From: an uncultured Burkholderiaceae bacterium
GTDB lineage: Bacteria; Pseudomonadota; Gammaproteobacteria; Burkholderiales; Burkholderiaceae
Direction of reading: 5' to 3'
Assembly (NCBI GenBank): GCA_937871985.1
Contig: CALMPB010000383.1
Location: 9,254 to 73,253 of the forward strand
Length of the DNA stretch: 64,000 bases
Shown: one piece after another, positions 1-8,056 of the stretch
Numbering within the stretch: the first letter of the stretch is position 1
How the letters are laid out: the number at the start of each line of letters is the position of its first letter
Notes under the pieces: model-generated
Told to the model about the DNA's origin: nothing
What the model saw: only the letters and a program-made list of their open reading frames with translations
The model's database searches: none
Program-made: the position numbers and the translations under genes

Positions 1-712
1 CAAGGTGTTTCAGTTCATCCACGGTTGGCGAACAATCGGGCGCGACAATCGCCGGCACCCTCCAGTAGTCGGCCAGCTCGCTGCCGATCAGCGCGCCCAG
101 CGCCCCCCAATCGCTGGCGCCCTGCAACCGGCCATCGATCTCGAAAACATAGGTCGCGCGCCGATTTCCATCAACATGAAAGCCGTATTCCGCGGTGTAT
201 CCGGTCAATGCCGCGGCGATCGACGCCGGCCCGCCTTCGTAATTGCTGCGCGCCCCCATCACGCCATTTGCGAATGCCACGGCCCCGGTATCACCCCAGG
301 CAAGATGTTCGCGAAAGCGCGGCGGACTCACCGTTTGATAATTGATGCAGGTGGACGTGTCGACAAACCCCATCGAATGAAAGCATTCATGCAATTCGCG
401 CTCTTGCTCGACGTGACTGGAAGACAGGCAAAATTCGCGCCAACGGCAAAAATCGACGCTGCATGCCGCGGTGGTCGACGGTACCCGTACGCGAGCGCCC
501 TCTCGCGACATCTTTTCCAGCAGGGACAAGCCGTTTTCCCCCATGATGCCGATCTCCGCACTGGCATGCACGGAAGCAACGGGCAACAGGCGGGCTGCGC
601 CAAAAAACCTGGCCACGTCGATCTGCTGTTTGATCGCCCAGCGCACGCTCTCTCCGAAAGCTCCGGCCTGCATGGCCTTTTGCTCGTCGTTCAAAGACAG
701 GGAATCAACCAT
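1..712 (-). CDS. Aconitase X (AcnX) family dehydratase, N-terminal part, runs off left edge
   Basis: About 237 residues are readable on the minus strand from the ATG at 712 to the window edge, so the C-terminus is missing. The reading shows AcnX landmarks: an opening LSLNDEQKAMQAGAFG, VPSTTAACSVDF around residue 80, MGFVDTSTC around 115-122, and a GDTGAVAFANGVMGARSN block near residues 140-160. AcnX enzymes are Fe-S or mononuclear-iron dehydratases; known members dehydrate cis-3-hydroxy-L-proline or phosphomevalonate. The start overlaps the nitrilase stop by 8 bp (ATGGTTGA), so translation is probably coupled in the MFS-nitrilase-AcnX operon. The canonical TCxPY motif reads TCINY here, so the substrate may differ. 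The family call is firm; the substrate is unknown. Confidence 0.8.
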   Translation of the reverse strand, partial: MVDSLSLNDEQKAMQAGAFGESVRWAIKQQIDVARFFGAARLLPVASVHASAEIGIMGENGLSLLEKMSREGARVRVPSTTAACSVDFCRWREFCLSSSHVEQERELHECFHSMGFVDTSTCINYQTVSPPRFREHLAWGDTGAVAFANGVMGARSNYEGGPASIAAALTGYTAEYGFHVDGNRRATYVFEIDGRLQGASDWGALGALIGSELADYWRVPAIVAPDCSPTVDELKHL

Positions 713-1661
713 GCTGCGAACCGCCTTCCCGCGTGGAAGCCATTTCCAGCCTGGCGACATCGGGCCGCGCGGAATGCCCGACCACGTCATAGGCTATCTT
801 GGCGGCACGAATCTGCTCTGGATCTATCGTGACGAGCATCAGTCCTTCTTCATGCTCATTGAGCGGAGTTCCCAGCGCGTTGCCGTGCGGGCCGAATGCG
901 CAAGCAAAGCCGCCCCCTTTCTGCAGAAGGGCCTTGCGTTCCGGGGTGTCGCAAACCAGATCGATCATCTCGCCCGTCACCAGTGCGCACGGCGCCAATA
1001 CATAGCACCCACCTTCGGCGGCATAGATCCGGCTCAGGGCATTGTTGATTTCCGGACCGATACCTGGACGCTGCGGCTGATTGGCCTGGAAGCTCGGCCA
1101 AGCCGCGATATGGATTTCCTCATGCTGCTCGTACAAAGCGTACTTGAACAGGGGGTGGCGATGCTCGCTGCAGCACAAACCGCCTACACGCCCCAGCGGC
1201 GTCTCAGCCACGTTGAGGTTGCCGGCTCCGCCATCGGCAAACAGGTTCCGCTCGACGAAACCTGGCTTGAGCTTGCGGCGCTGCCAAAGCGTGTCGCCGT
1301 TGTCGCCGATGAGCCACTGGCTGATATACAGCGTGTCGTCCGCCTCTTCGGCCACACCCATTGCCACCGCAATGCCGTATTTTCGCGCCGCCTCCTTTAA
1401 ACGCTGCGCGTGGGCGCCCGAAAAATCGAACGCTTCGCGACGGTAGCGGCTGTTGAAACCACACGACTCGGCCCACTCTTCCGGCCCCAGCCAAACCCAC
1501 CACGGATAGCCCGGCAGCCAGAGTTCGGGAAATGCAATCAGGCGGGCGTTCGAAGCTGCCGCATCGCGGATGAGTTCGATGGCCTTGGCGACCGACGCCT
1601 CCAGGTTGAGATAATGCGGCGCCGCTTGCACCACGGCGGCCACAAATTTGGATTCGATCAT
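705..1661 (-). CDS. Nitrilase / carbon-nitrogen hydrolase
   Basis: A 318-residue C-N hydrolase. The catalytic triad is visible: Glu46 in FPELWLPGYPWW, Lys130 in RRKLKPGFVER, and Cys164 in GGLCCSEHRHPL (most nitrilases have CWEH, here CSEH). This fits true nitrilases or cyanide-hydratase-like enzymes that turn nitriles into carboxylic acids and ammonia in the cytoplasm. The start has GAGG 8 nt upstream and overlaps the MFS stop by ATGA; its stop overlaps the aconitase-X start. Together the three genes suggest uptake and hydrolysis of an organic nitrile or amide followed by a dehydration step. The substrate is not deducible. Confidence 0.85.
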   Translation of the reverse strand: MIESKFVAAVVQAAPHYLNLEASVAKAIELIRDAAASNARLIAFPELWLPGYPWWVWLGPEEWAESCGFNSRYRREAFDFSGAHAQRLKEAARKYGIAVAMGVAEEADDTLYISQWLIGDNGDTLWQRRKLKPGFVERNLFADGGAGNLNVAETPLGRVGGLCCSEHRHPLFKYALYEQHEEIHIAAWPSFQANQPQRPGIGPEINNALSRIYAAEGGCYVLAPCALVTGEMIDLVCDTPERKALLQKGGGFACAFGPHGNALGTPLNEHEEGLMLVTIDPEQIRAAKIAYDVVGHSARPDVARLEMASTREGGSQHG

Positions 1662-3028
1662 TTTTGATCCTCGACAAGAAGTTTCCCCGCCGGCTGCCTG
1701 CCGGGCACGCCATTCTGCGCCGGCGCAAACTGCGTGCCGTAGCCGTCCGGAGCCTTTCGCGACATTATTTCGCGAAGTCTAAGCGCCGATTTTTCGGGCG
1801 TCACAAAAATCAATCCAAGCGCTCCTGCAAACAATATTAGTGCACCCGTCAACGCGAAACCTATTTCATAGGCGTGCGCAAGTCCGGCCTTTTGCGAAAG
1901 CAGTTGAATCAGGCCTCCCATGACCATCGGGGCCACCACTCCAGCTATCGATGCAACGGCGGTCTCGATCGCAATGGCGCCAGCCCTCTGGGCTGGCGGG
2001 CTTACCTCCGAAACCATTGCGGGCCCAAGCGACACGACCACGGTGATCGCCCCGAAGGAAACGGCCAGCATGACAATCTTCGCCACTGCGGAGATATCCA
2101 TCAGCCAAGGCACAAACAGCAAAGCCCCGCCGACAATGAACGCGATACTCGTGAAAATGCCTCGCGACACTCGCGAGGCATAGCCACGCCGAGACAAGAC
2201 CTGAGCGAACCAGCACAGCACGAGGTTGACGGGCGTATTGAGGATGACAAACGCGGAGAACAACTGGCCGGCGGTAATGTTTCCGAACCCCAAGCCCTTG
2301 TTCAGGTAAGACGGCAGCCAGGTAATGACCAGAGCAAAGCTCCAGAAAAATGCGAAATGCATGACGGTCGTCACGAACACGGTACGATTCAACAGCAGAT
2401 GCCGATACGGCGCTCGCGCCGAATTTTCCGCGGAAGGCGCGGACTCGCTGTTTTTTGCGGCGCCTTGGCCGTCTCCGCCGACAAACAACCATATGACGGC
2501 CCAAATCAGCCCAACGATGCCGAGCACCATGAAGTTGGCCCGCCACCCATGGAATTCCGTGATCGGCGGGATGACCGCACCCGCCAGCAGCAATCCAGCC
2601 ATCGCCCCTTGGGCAAGCACCCCGACCGGGAGCGCGCGGCGGTCGTCCGGAAACCAGTTATAAACCGCATGAACGGCAATAGCCCAGGCGGGGCCTTCGG
2701 CAATGCCCAGCAATACCCGGCAAATCACCAGCACGCCAAGCGAGGATGAAAAATGAATCGGGAACTGGAGTACCGCCCACGATATCCCCATCCACAGCAA
2801 CAATTTCTTGGCCGATACATGATTCGCCACCAGCCCGACCACGATACCCGATAACGAAAACAACCAAAAGAAGCTGCCGCCGAGAAAACCAAACTCGGTC
2901 GGCGTGAGGCTGAGATCCTTCATCAGCGGCGGCGCGACCAGCCCAAGCACCGCCTTGTCCATGAAATTGATGAGCATGAGTACAACCAGCAACACGACGA
3001 TAAGCCATGCTTGTAGGACTTTGTTCAC
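1658..3028 (-). CDS. MFS transporter, anion:cation symporter type
   Basis: A 456-residue, roughly 12-helix major facilitator protein. The MINFMDKAVLGLVAPPLMKDL opening and the GIAEGPAWAIAVHAVYNWFPDDRRA block after helix 4 are typical of the ACS (tartrate/phthalate/glucarate) branch, which imports organic anions. The start is GTG at 3028, with AGGAGG upstream at good spacing. It is the first gene of the leftward operon with a nitrilase and aconitase X, and it faces the MarR gene across an intergenic region with inverted repeats. It probably imports the substrate of that pathway; which anion is unknown. Confidence 0.85.
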   Translation of the reverse strand: MNKVLQAWLIVVLLVVLMLINFMDKAVLGLVAPPLMKDLSLTPTEFGFLGGSFFWLFSLSGIVVGLVANHVSAKKLLLWMGISWAVLQFPIHFSSSLGVLVICRVLLGIAEGPAWAIAVHAVYNWFPDDRRALPVGVLAQGAMAGLLLAGAVIPPITEFHGWRANFMVLGIVGLIWAVIWLFVGGDGQGAAKNSESAPSAENSARAPYRHLLLNRTVFVTTVMHFAFFWSFALVITWLPSYLNKGLGFGNITAGQLFSAFVILNTPVNLVLCWFAQVLSRRGYASRVSRGIFTSIAFIVGGALLFVPWLMDISAVAKIVMLAVSFGAITVVVSLGPAMVSEVSPPAQRAGAIAIETAVASIAGVVAPMVMGGLIQLLSQKAGLAHAYEIGFALTGALILFAGALGLIFVTPEKSALRLREIMSRKAPDGYGTQFAPAQNGVPGRQPAGKLLVEDQK

Positions 3029-3165
3029 GAATTGCCTCCTGGATCGTTAATATTATTTACGCGCTGTACCGCTGCAGGCGCACCGCTGCCACGACCAAGG
3101 CGGCAGCATGTCGGTGACTTTCCAAAGTGGAATCAAGATCGGAGGTCACGGCCTTACTCGTTGTG

Positions 3166-3222
3166 TTGACATTGTTGTGTTAACAACGTTGTGTTGTCAA
3201 TAGGGAAATCAACTGATATCGT
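3166..3222. promoter_or_regulatory. Inverted-repeat operator and MarR promoter between MFS operon and marR
   Basis: TTGACA at 3166-3171 and TGTCAA at 3195-3200 bracket TTGTT/AACAA repeats. A perfect palindrome ACAACGTTGT lies at 3183-3192. On the plus strand TTGTCA (3194-3199), 17 bp, TATCGT (3217-3222) forms a plausible sigma70 promoter for the MarR gene, so a repressor bound here would autoregulate. The same 10-bp palindrome recurs in front of the sulfatase. Confidence 0.55.
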
Positions 3223-3314
3223 CTAGGCTGAGCCATCATGCACAACGTGGCCGGCCTCGGCATCAGCAATAGGCCGATCCATACCGCACCGCCTCACCTA
3301 AAGGTATTTAACGG

Positions 3315-3797
3315 ATGAGCAAACCTTCGAAACAAACTTTAAATCCCGTCGACGTCACGCAAAACCTGACATATTGGCTCTTGTTGCTCTCGAATACGCT
3401 TGCGCGTTCTTCAGCGCGCGACCTGGCGGAAGTGGCGGCCATCACCGTGCCGGAATGGCGCATCGTATCCGTCGTGGGAAGCCGGGGCTCCATCTCGCTC
3501 AACGACCTTGCACGCTCGATCGCGGTCGACAAGGCCTGGGTCAGCCGTACAGTCGCCAGCCTCGAGAAAAAAGGGTTCCTCCAGAGAAAGGCACTTCCCG
3601 CTGACGGACGGCTATTTTTGCTGGAGCTTACCGATACCGGGCATCAATTGCACCTCAAGGTCTCAGCCTGGTCGAGGCAGCGGCAAGAGCAACTGAAAGC
3701 CATATTCACACCTCAAGAATACGAACAGCTCAAGCAATCCATCGAACGGCTTCAATCCGTGGCCGATACGATGCTGGAACAACCCCCGAAAAAATAA
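3315..3797 (+). CDS. MarR-family transcriptional regulator
   Basis: A 160-residue winged-helix regulator. The DNA-binding region spans roughly residues 45-110: LAEVAAITVPEWRIVSVVG, SLNDLARSIAVDKAWVSRTV (recognition helix) and the wing FLQRKALPADGRLFLLELT. MarR proteins are usually repressors released by small aromatic or acidic ligands. It is divergent from the MFS-nitrilase-AcnX operon and upstream of the sulfatase. Both flanking intergenic regions carry ACAACGTTGT, so it likely controls both sides and itself. The ligand is unknown. Confidence 0.9.
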   Translation: MSKPSKQTLNPVDVTQNLTYWLLLLSNTLARSSARDLAEVAAITVPEWRIVSVVGSRGSISLNDLARSIAVDKAWVSRTVASLEKKGFLQRKALPADGRLFLLELTDTGHQLHLKVSAWSRQRQEQLKAIFTPQEYEQLKQSIERLQSVADTMLEQPPKK

Positions 3798-3843
3798 AGA
3801 CGCAAGCGCAGAGCGGAGCGCCGCTCCCGATAAAATTGTCAAA

Positions 3844-3878
3844 ACAACGTTGTTATAACAACAATATTCCTTTATACT
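3844..3878 (+). promoter_or_regulatory. Sulfatase promoter overlapped by palindromic operators
   Basis: ACAACGTTGT at 3844-3853 repeats the palindrome upstream of marR. It overlaps a perfect 14-bp palindrome GTTGTTATAACAAC (3849-3862). A promoter TTGTTA (3850-3855), 17 bp, TATACT (3873-3878) sits so that the palindromes cover the -35 box, which is a typical repression geometry. The likely binder is the adjacent MarR protein. Confidence 0.6.
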
Positions 3879-3907
3879 CGACTCGTCTCCCACCGCGCGA
3901 GTTCGAC

Positions 3908-5362
3908 ATGCCCAGTTCACCCAGACACTTTCTCATTCTGCTGTCCGACGAACACGACCCCAGATACACCGGCTGCTACGGGAATCCTTGGATCAAAACT
4001 CCCAATCTGGACAAGCTCGCGGCCAAGGGCGCCTGCTTCGAACACGCATACACACCAAGCCCGATCTGCGTTCCCGCGCGCAGCAGCCTTGCCACAGGCC
4101 GGTACGTTCACGAAATTCGCTACTGGGACAATGCCATCGCCTACGAGGGGCGCAGCACAAGCTGGCATCAACGGCTCTCCAACGCAGGCATTCGGGTCGA
4201 ATCGATCGGCAAGCTGCACTATCGGCGCGAAGACGACCCGACCGGCTTTGCCGCCCAGCATGAAGCCATGCATATCCAGGACGGAGTAGGACTCGTCTGG
4301 GGCTCCATCCGCGATCCGCTGCCTGATCATCGCGGGCCATCCCCGATATTCGACGACCTGGGGCCTGGCGAATCCGCCTACAACCGCTACGACACCCGCA
4401 TTGCACAGCGTGCCGTTCAATGGCTTGAAGCGCACCACCAGGACGAAGAACCGTGGGCGCTATTCGTCGGTTTCGTCGCGCCCCACATGCCGCTCGTCGT
4501 TCCGGAAGAATACTTCTCCTTGTATTCGGAGATCGTACAGGCGCCATCCAAGCTTTTACCGCGCGATGGCGCAGATCGGCACCCATGGGTGGAACGCATG
4601 GCGAAATTCTGGGATCACGATGCCGCACTGGGCACCGATGAAAGACGGCGAATCGCCAGGCAGGCCTACATGGGCCTGGTCACGTTCATCGACGCGCAAA
4701 TCGGCAAAGTGCTCGATGCCATGCAGCGGCTGGGCCTCGCGGAAAACACGACGGTGCTCTATTCGTCCGACCATGGAGACAATCTCGGCACACGCGGGCT
4801 CTGGAATAAATCGACGTTGTATCGCGAGTCGACCGGCATCCCCATGATTATCGCGGGGCCGGACATTCCAGCAGGCGTATGGCGGACAACCAACGTAGGG
4901 TTGGTCGACGTATACCCGACGGCGCTCGACGCGGTCGGAGTGGCTCCGACCGCGGAAGAAGGGTCGCTGCCCGGCAAATCGCTGATCGAACTGGCCAATG
5001 CGCAAGACGATCTCGACCGTATCGGATTCAGCGAATACCATGCCGTCGGCGCGGACGGCGCGGCGTACATGCTGGCATATGGACGCTATAAATACCACCA
5101 TTACGTCAACTATCCCCCCGAGCTCTTCGATCTTCACGACGACCCCGAAGAAACGACAAACCTTGCACCGCAACGCAAATACAAAACCGTCGTCGATCAG
5201 TTCGAGATGCGGTTGAACTCGCTCCTGGATCCCGTGTCGGTCGACGCTCAGGCAAGACGCGACCAGCAGGATCTCGTGGCTCGGTACGGCGGTGCCGACA
5301 AGGCCTGGCATGTGGGCAACAAGGGGGCAACGCCCGCACCGGATGTATATCGAATGGCCTGA
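3908..5362 (+). CDS. Sulfatase (arylsulfatase / choline-sulfatase-like)
   Basis: A 484-residue member of the alkaline-phosphatase-like sulfatases. The formylglycine signature C-x-P-x-R is present as CVPAR at residues 54-58. Metal and active-site residues are visible as Asp14 (LLSDEHD), Asp288-His289 (SSDHGDN) and Lys301 (LWNKST). No signal peptide is seen, so it is probably cytoplasmic, as for choline-sulfatases and phosphonate monoester hydrolases. I chose the ATG at 3908 because homology to the family starts there; the in-frame TTG at 3836 lies inside the operator. It needs a formylglycine-generating or anaerobic sulfatase-maturing enzyme, which is not in the window. Substrate unknown. Confidence 0.85.
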   Translation: MPSSPRHFLILLSDEHDPRYTGCYGNPWIKTPNLDKLAAKGACFEHAYTPSPICVPARSSLATGRYVHEIRYWDNAIAYEGRSTSWHQRLSNAGIRVESIGKLHYRREDDPTGFAAQHEAMHIQDGVGLVWGSIRDPLPDHRGPSPIFDDLGPGESAYNRYDTRIAQRAVQWLEAHHQDEEPWALFVGFVAPHMPLVVPEEYFSLYSEIVQAPSKLLPRDGADRHPWVERMAKFWDHDAALGTDERRRIARQAYMGLVTFIDAQIGKVLDAMQRLGLAENTTVLYSSDHGDNLGTRGLWNKSTLYRESTGIPMIIAGPDIPAGVWRTTNVGLVDVYPTALDAVGVAPTAEEGSLPGKSLIELANAQDDLDRIGFSEYHAVGADGAAYMLAYGRYKYHHYVNYPPELFDLHDDPEETTNLAPQRKYKTVVDQFEMRLNSLLDPVSVDAQARRDQQDLVARYGGADKAWHVGNKGATPAPDVYRMA

Positions 5363-5422
5363 CATCCAGCCATGCCACCAGCCTGATCGACATGGACGCC
5401 AAATACGCCGACGTCATGTCCA

Positions 5423-5456
5423 CCGCCGGAATTCTCGAGCATATGAACTCCGGCGG
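5423..5456. terminator. Possible stem-loop between convergent sulfatase and nitrilase
   Basis: CCGCCGGA (5423-5430) and TCCGGCGG (5449-5456) form an 8-bp GC-rich stem with an 18-nt loop between two convergent genes. There is no T-tract, so function as a terminator is uncertain. Confidence 0.3.
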
Positions 5457-5508
5457 GTGAACCCTGTGAACAAGGCCGGCCGATACGCAGCGGTGGGGAA
5501 AGCCGGCG

Positions 5509-6618
5509 CTATGCCTCGAGATCCATGGCAATCCGCTGCGTCGCGGCATCGATCTCGGCGCTGGATATTTCGTAGGCATCCGCGATGCGGTTCAAAGCCC
5601 CCCTGCTGGTGGATTCGACGGCGTGAACCACCTTGGACGGCACCGAAGGACCGACATTCAAAGTGAACAAGTCGTTGCGCGAGTAATGACCGCAAGTATC
5701 GATGATTGCCTTCGCGATTTTTATCATCTGCGCCGGACAGTCGGCGTAGATGATCGTATCGCCATGAATGGGCCCCGCCATGGATACGCCGATGGGGGCA
5801 TAGACTGTGCTGCCTCCTTTGGCATAGCCAATATTCAACGTATCCCGCAATGGGAAATTCTCGGGCAATGCGGATTCATCCATGATGCCGCAAGAGGCCA
5901 TGACGAAGGCTCCCGCCTCGAAGGCATGCGCCCGGCAAGATGCATACCCCCAAAAATGCTCCCCGGTTTCGTCCTGCTCTTCGAGGCTGGGTCCGGTATG
6001 CAGACGGAAGGCGCCGGGAAATACCCCAAGATGAATATCCTCGCCCTGGGAAATCATGTGCGCGCGAGCAAGGGTCATCAGGTGCTCGCCGCAGATCAGT
6101 CCACCAATCCGGCCGAAGTCAGTCGCGTAGGTGCGCATTCCACTGCCGTCGCCGCACCCCCAGACGGCGCGCTCCACGAACGTGGGCATGATCTTGCGAT
6201 GCCTGCCCAGGATCTTGCCATGGTTGTCGATGAACAATAACGTGTTGTAGATGGTGTGGCTTGCGGGATCGGAGTCGAGCTCGTTGCAGCCGATGACGAC
6301 AACCGCGTTGGCACGCGCCGCCGCATCGCAAAGGCGCTGCGTGTCGTCGCTGGGTATCATGAGCGCATTGTCGTAGAACGCCGTGCGCACCGAGACCCAT
6401 GCGTCCAGGCGGCTTTCCCAGCCCTCTCCCCAATATGGATAGCCCGAAACCCAGGTTTCGCTGAAGGCGATGACATTGGCGCCGTTTGCCGCGGCCTCCC
6501 GGATCTTCGCGCAGGCAATATCCAGGGTTTTGTCTTTGTCCAGGAAGGCGGGCGGTGTCTGGACGATGGCAACTCTGACCGCATCGCGTCCGTTGAGAAT
6601 TTTTTGACGGGCTTGCAT
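5509..6618 (-). CDS. Nitrilase / carbon-nitrogen hydrolase (second copy)
   Basis: A 369-residue C-N hydrolase with Glu54 (FSETWVSGYPYW), Lys142 (RHRKIMPTFVER) and Cys176 (GGLICGEH). It is longer than and clearly divergent from the nitrilase at 705-1661. I chose the ATG at 6618 because GGAG lies 9 nt upstream; an ATG at 6633 is in frame, and the open frame reaches 6720. It follows an AraC gene in the same direction, with a perfect inverted repeat between them. It likely hydrolyses an aliphatic or aryl-aliphatic nitrile; many nitrilases of this kind act on arylacetonitriles, but that is family knowledge only. Confidence 0.85.
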   Translation of the reverse strand: MQARQKILNGRDAVRVAIVQTPPAFLDKDKTLDIACAKIREAAANGANVIAFSETWVSGYPYWGEGWESRLDAWVSVRTAFYDNALMIPSDDTQRLCDAAARANAVVVIGCNELDSDPASHTIYNTLLFIDNHGKILGRHRKIMPTFVERAVWGCGDGSGMRTYATDFGRIGGLICGEHLMTLARAHMISQGEDIHLGVFPGAFRLHTGPSLEEQDETGEHFWGYASCRAHAFEAGAFVMASCGIMDESALPENFPLRDTLNIGYAKGGSTVYAPIGVSMAGPIHGDTIIYADCPAQMIKIAKAIIDTCGHYSRNDLFTLNVGPSVPSKVVHAVESTSRGALNRIADAYEISSAEIDAATQRIAMDLEA

Positions 6619-6650
6619 GATCCATGTCTCCATTTTGAGTGGTGGTCGAA

Positions 6651-6674
6651 CAATCTGCGCTACTTGGCAGATTG
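6651..6674. promoter_or_regulatory. Perfect inverted repeat upstream of nitrilase
   Basis: CAATCTGC (6651-6658), 8-bp spacer, GCAGATTG (6667-6674). It starts 33 bp upstream of the nitrilase ATG and downstream of the AraC stop. It is a candidate operator; a weak terminator for the AraC gene is the alternative. Confidence 0.4.
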
Positions 6675-6751
6675 ACTCTACCCCCACTCTCGCAAGTGCA
6701 ATGGACGGAAAACGAAGCAAACTCGACTAAAAGCGCACCGGCCTGGCAGGC

Positions 6752-7687
6752 CTATTCCTGCTCCCGCAGCGCCGCCTTGCGCCAATCGCGGGGCGTCATC
6801 CCATAACGGTCGCGGAACACTCTTGAGAAGTGGCTTGGATCCTTGAATCCGAGAGATTCGGCCACTTGCCGGATCGTTCGGGAGCGCTGCCCAGGAGAGA
6901 TCAAGGCTTCGCCAACCCGGGTCAACCTTTCGTTCAGAATGTAGGAAGCTGGATGATCCCCTTCAAGTGCGAACATTTTCTGCAATGTACGCAAAGAGAC
7001 CCCCAAACCGACCGCCACGCTTTCCGGCGAAAGCTCCGACATGCCAAGATTGGCCTTTATGTAATGACGAGCGTGCCAGAGCCTGTCCGCCATTGGCGCC
7101 GATCGACTGGCAGACAACTGGGGCGCCAGAGCAAGCCTGGCCAAGTCAAGCAAGGGACTTTCGGGGCCGCTCCCCAGCTCGGCGGGGTTTTGCTCCGCCA
7201 CGGCAAAACCAGCCAGCAGCAACCGGCTGGCAAAGCTTGGGACGAGCGTAGTCGCCGTCAATGGAATCAAATCTTCAGCGCTATTGCCAAGGACGCTGGA
7301 GGGAAACCGGAATACCTGCTGGTCAAACTCGGTCAGAAAGCTCAGGCGATAAGGGCTGCGGGTATCCATTGCCACCATTGTTCCCGGCTTGAGATCCACT
7401 GACCTGCCCTGGTGCAACAAGGTGCCGAAACCCCTCTTCTGGTACATAAGAATGACGTTCTCGGAATGATCCGACGCAATCGTGGCGGCTGTCCGGCATA
7501 CCACTTGCGGGGTCCCGCAAGTGAACACCATCCGGGAACGCCCAATATCCCGCCAGGACAACCGGCAACGGATTTCCCGGCGTCTGTCCGGGCTGACATC
7601 CAGAGAGGCAAAGACCTGCGAAACCGCCTGGGCCCAAAAATCATTACGGTCGCGCACGGGAATATCGCACGTGTCGACGGCACTCAT
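6752..7687 (-). CDS. AraC-family transcriptional regulator
   Basis: A 311-residue AraC protein. The N-terminal two thirds are an AraC-binding-like ligand domain (RSVDLKPGTMVAMDTRSPYRL resembles the regulators of amidase/nitrilase and catabolic genes). The C-terminus is a double helix-turn-helix ending in DPSHFSRVFRDRYGMTPRDWR. The start is ATG 7687 with AGGGAGGTG 4-5 nt upstream; the open frame extends to 7873 without a better start. It lies just upstream of, and co-oriented with, the nitrilase, so activation of that gene is the likely role. The other side is divergent to the siderophore receptor. Confidence 0.88.
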   Translation of the reverse strand: MSAVDTCDIPVRDRNDFWAQAVSQVFASLDVSPDRRREIRCRLSWRDIGRSRMVFTCGTPQVVCRTAATIASDHSENVILMYQKRGFGTLLHQGRSVDLKPGTMVAMDTRSPYRLSFLTEFDQQVFRFPSSVLGNSAEDLIPLTATTLVPSFASRLLLAGFAVAEQNPAELGSGPESPLLDLARLALAPQLSASRSAPMADRLWHARHYIKANLGMSELSPESVAVGLGVSLRTLQKMFALEGDHPASYILNERLTRVGEALISPGQRSRTIRQVAESLGFKDPSHFSRVFRDRYGMTPRDWRKAALREQE

Positions 7688-8056
7688 AAGCACCTCCCTA
7701 CGAGCGTTGCGACGGATGGGAACTTTGAAGCATAGTCCGCGTAGCCCGCGACAATCCATGCGGGGAAACCCCTGCCAATCAAACGGGATTTTGTATGCAT
7801 TCCACTGGGGAGTTTCTGACAAAAAATCTGAAAACCATCTTTGTTTCAATCTTTTTTTACGCAAATCCAACATTCATCAATGACAAACTTGCATTTGAGA
7901 TTGATTACTATTAACATTCAAACCCGTCAACAAGCAGTAACCATCCGCCACAAATAACCGGTTTCAGCTTATTTCAAACGGTTTGGCCGGGCGGGCGTCG
8001 GCTGTCGTACCACACGGCGGGCGGCTTTTTATTATTTCATTCTCAGGGTCGCCCTC
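7688..8056. other. Intergenic region with possible Fur box
   Basis: This 369-bp divergent spacer becomes visibly AT-rich between about 7800 and 7980. GAGATTGATTACTATTA at 7897-7913 matches the GATAATGATAATCATTA Fur consensus at 12 of 17 positions by eye. That fits iron control of the downstream siderophore receptor but is weak evidence alone. Nothing coding is seen. Confidence 0.35.

Noticed and set aside
5..1400. Long plus-strand open frames opposite the nitrilase and aconitase X genes
   Set aside because: They are antisense to genes with intact catalytic motifs and show no protein-family features.
5393..5460. Short plus-strand frame reading MDAKYADVMSTAGILEHMNS after the sulfatase
   Set aside because: Only 22 codons and no ribosome site; overlaps the convergent stem-loop.
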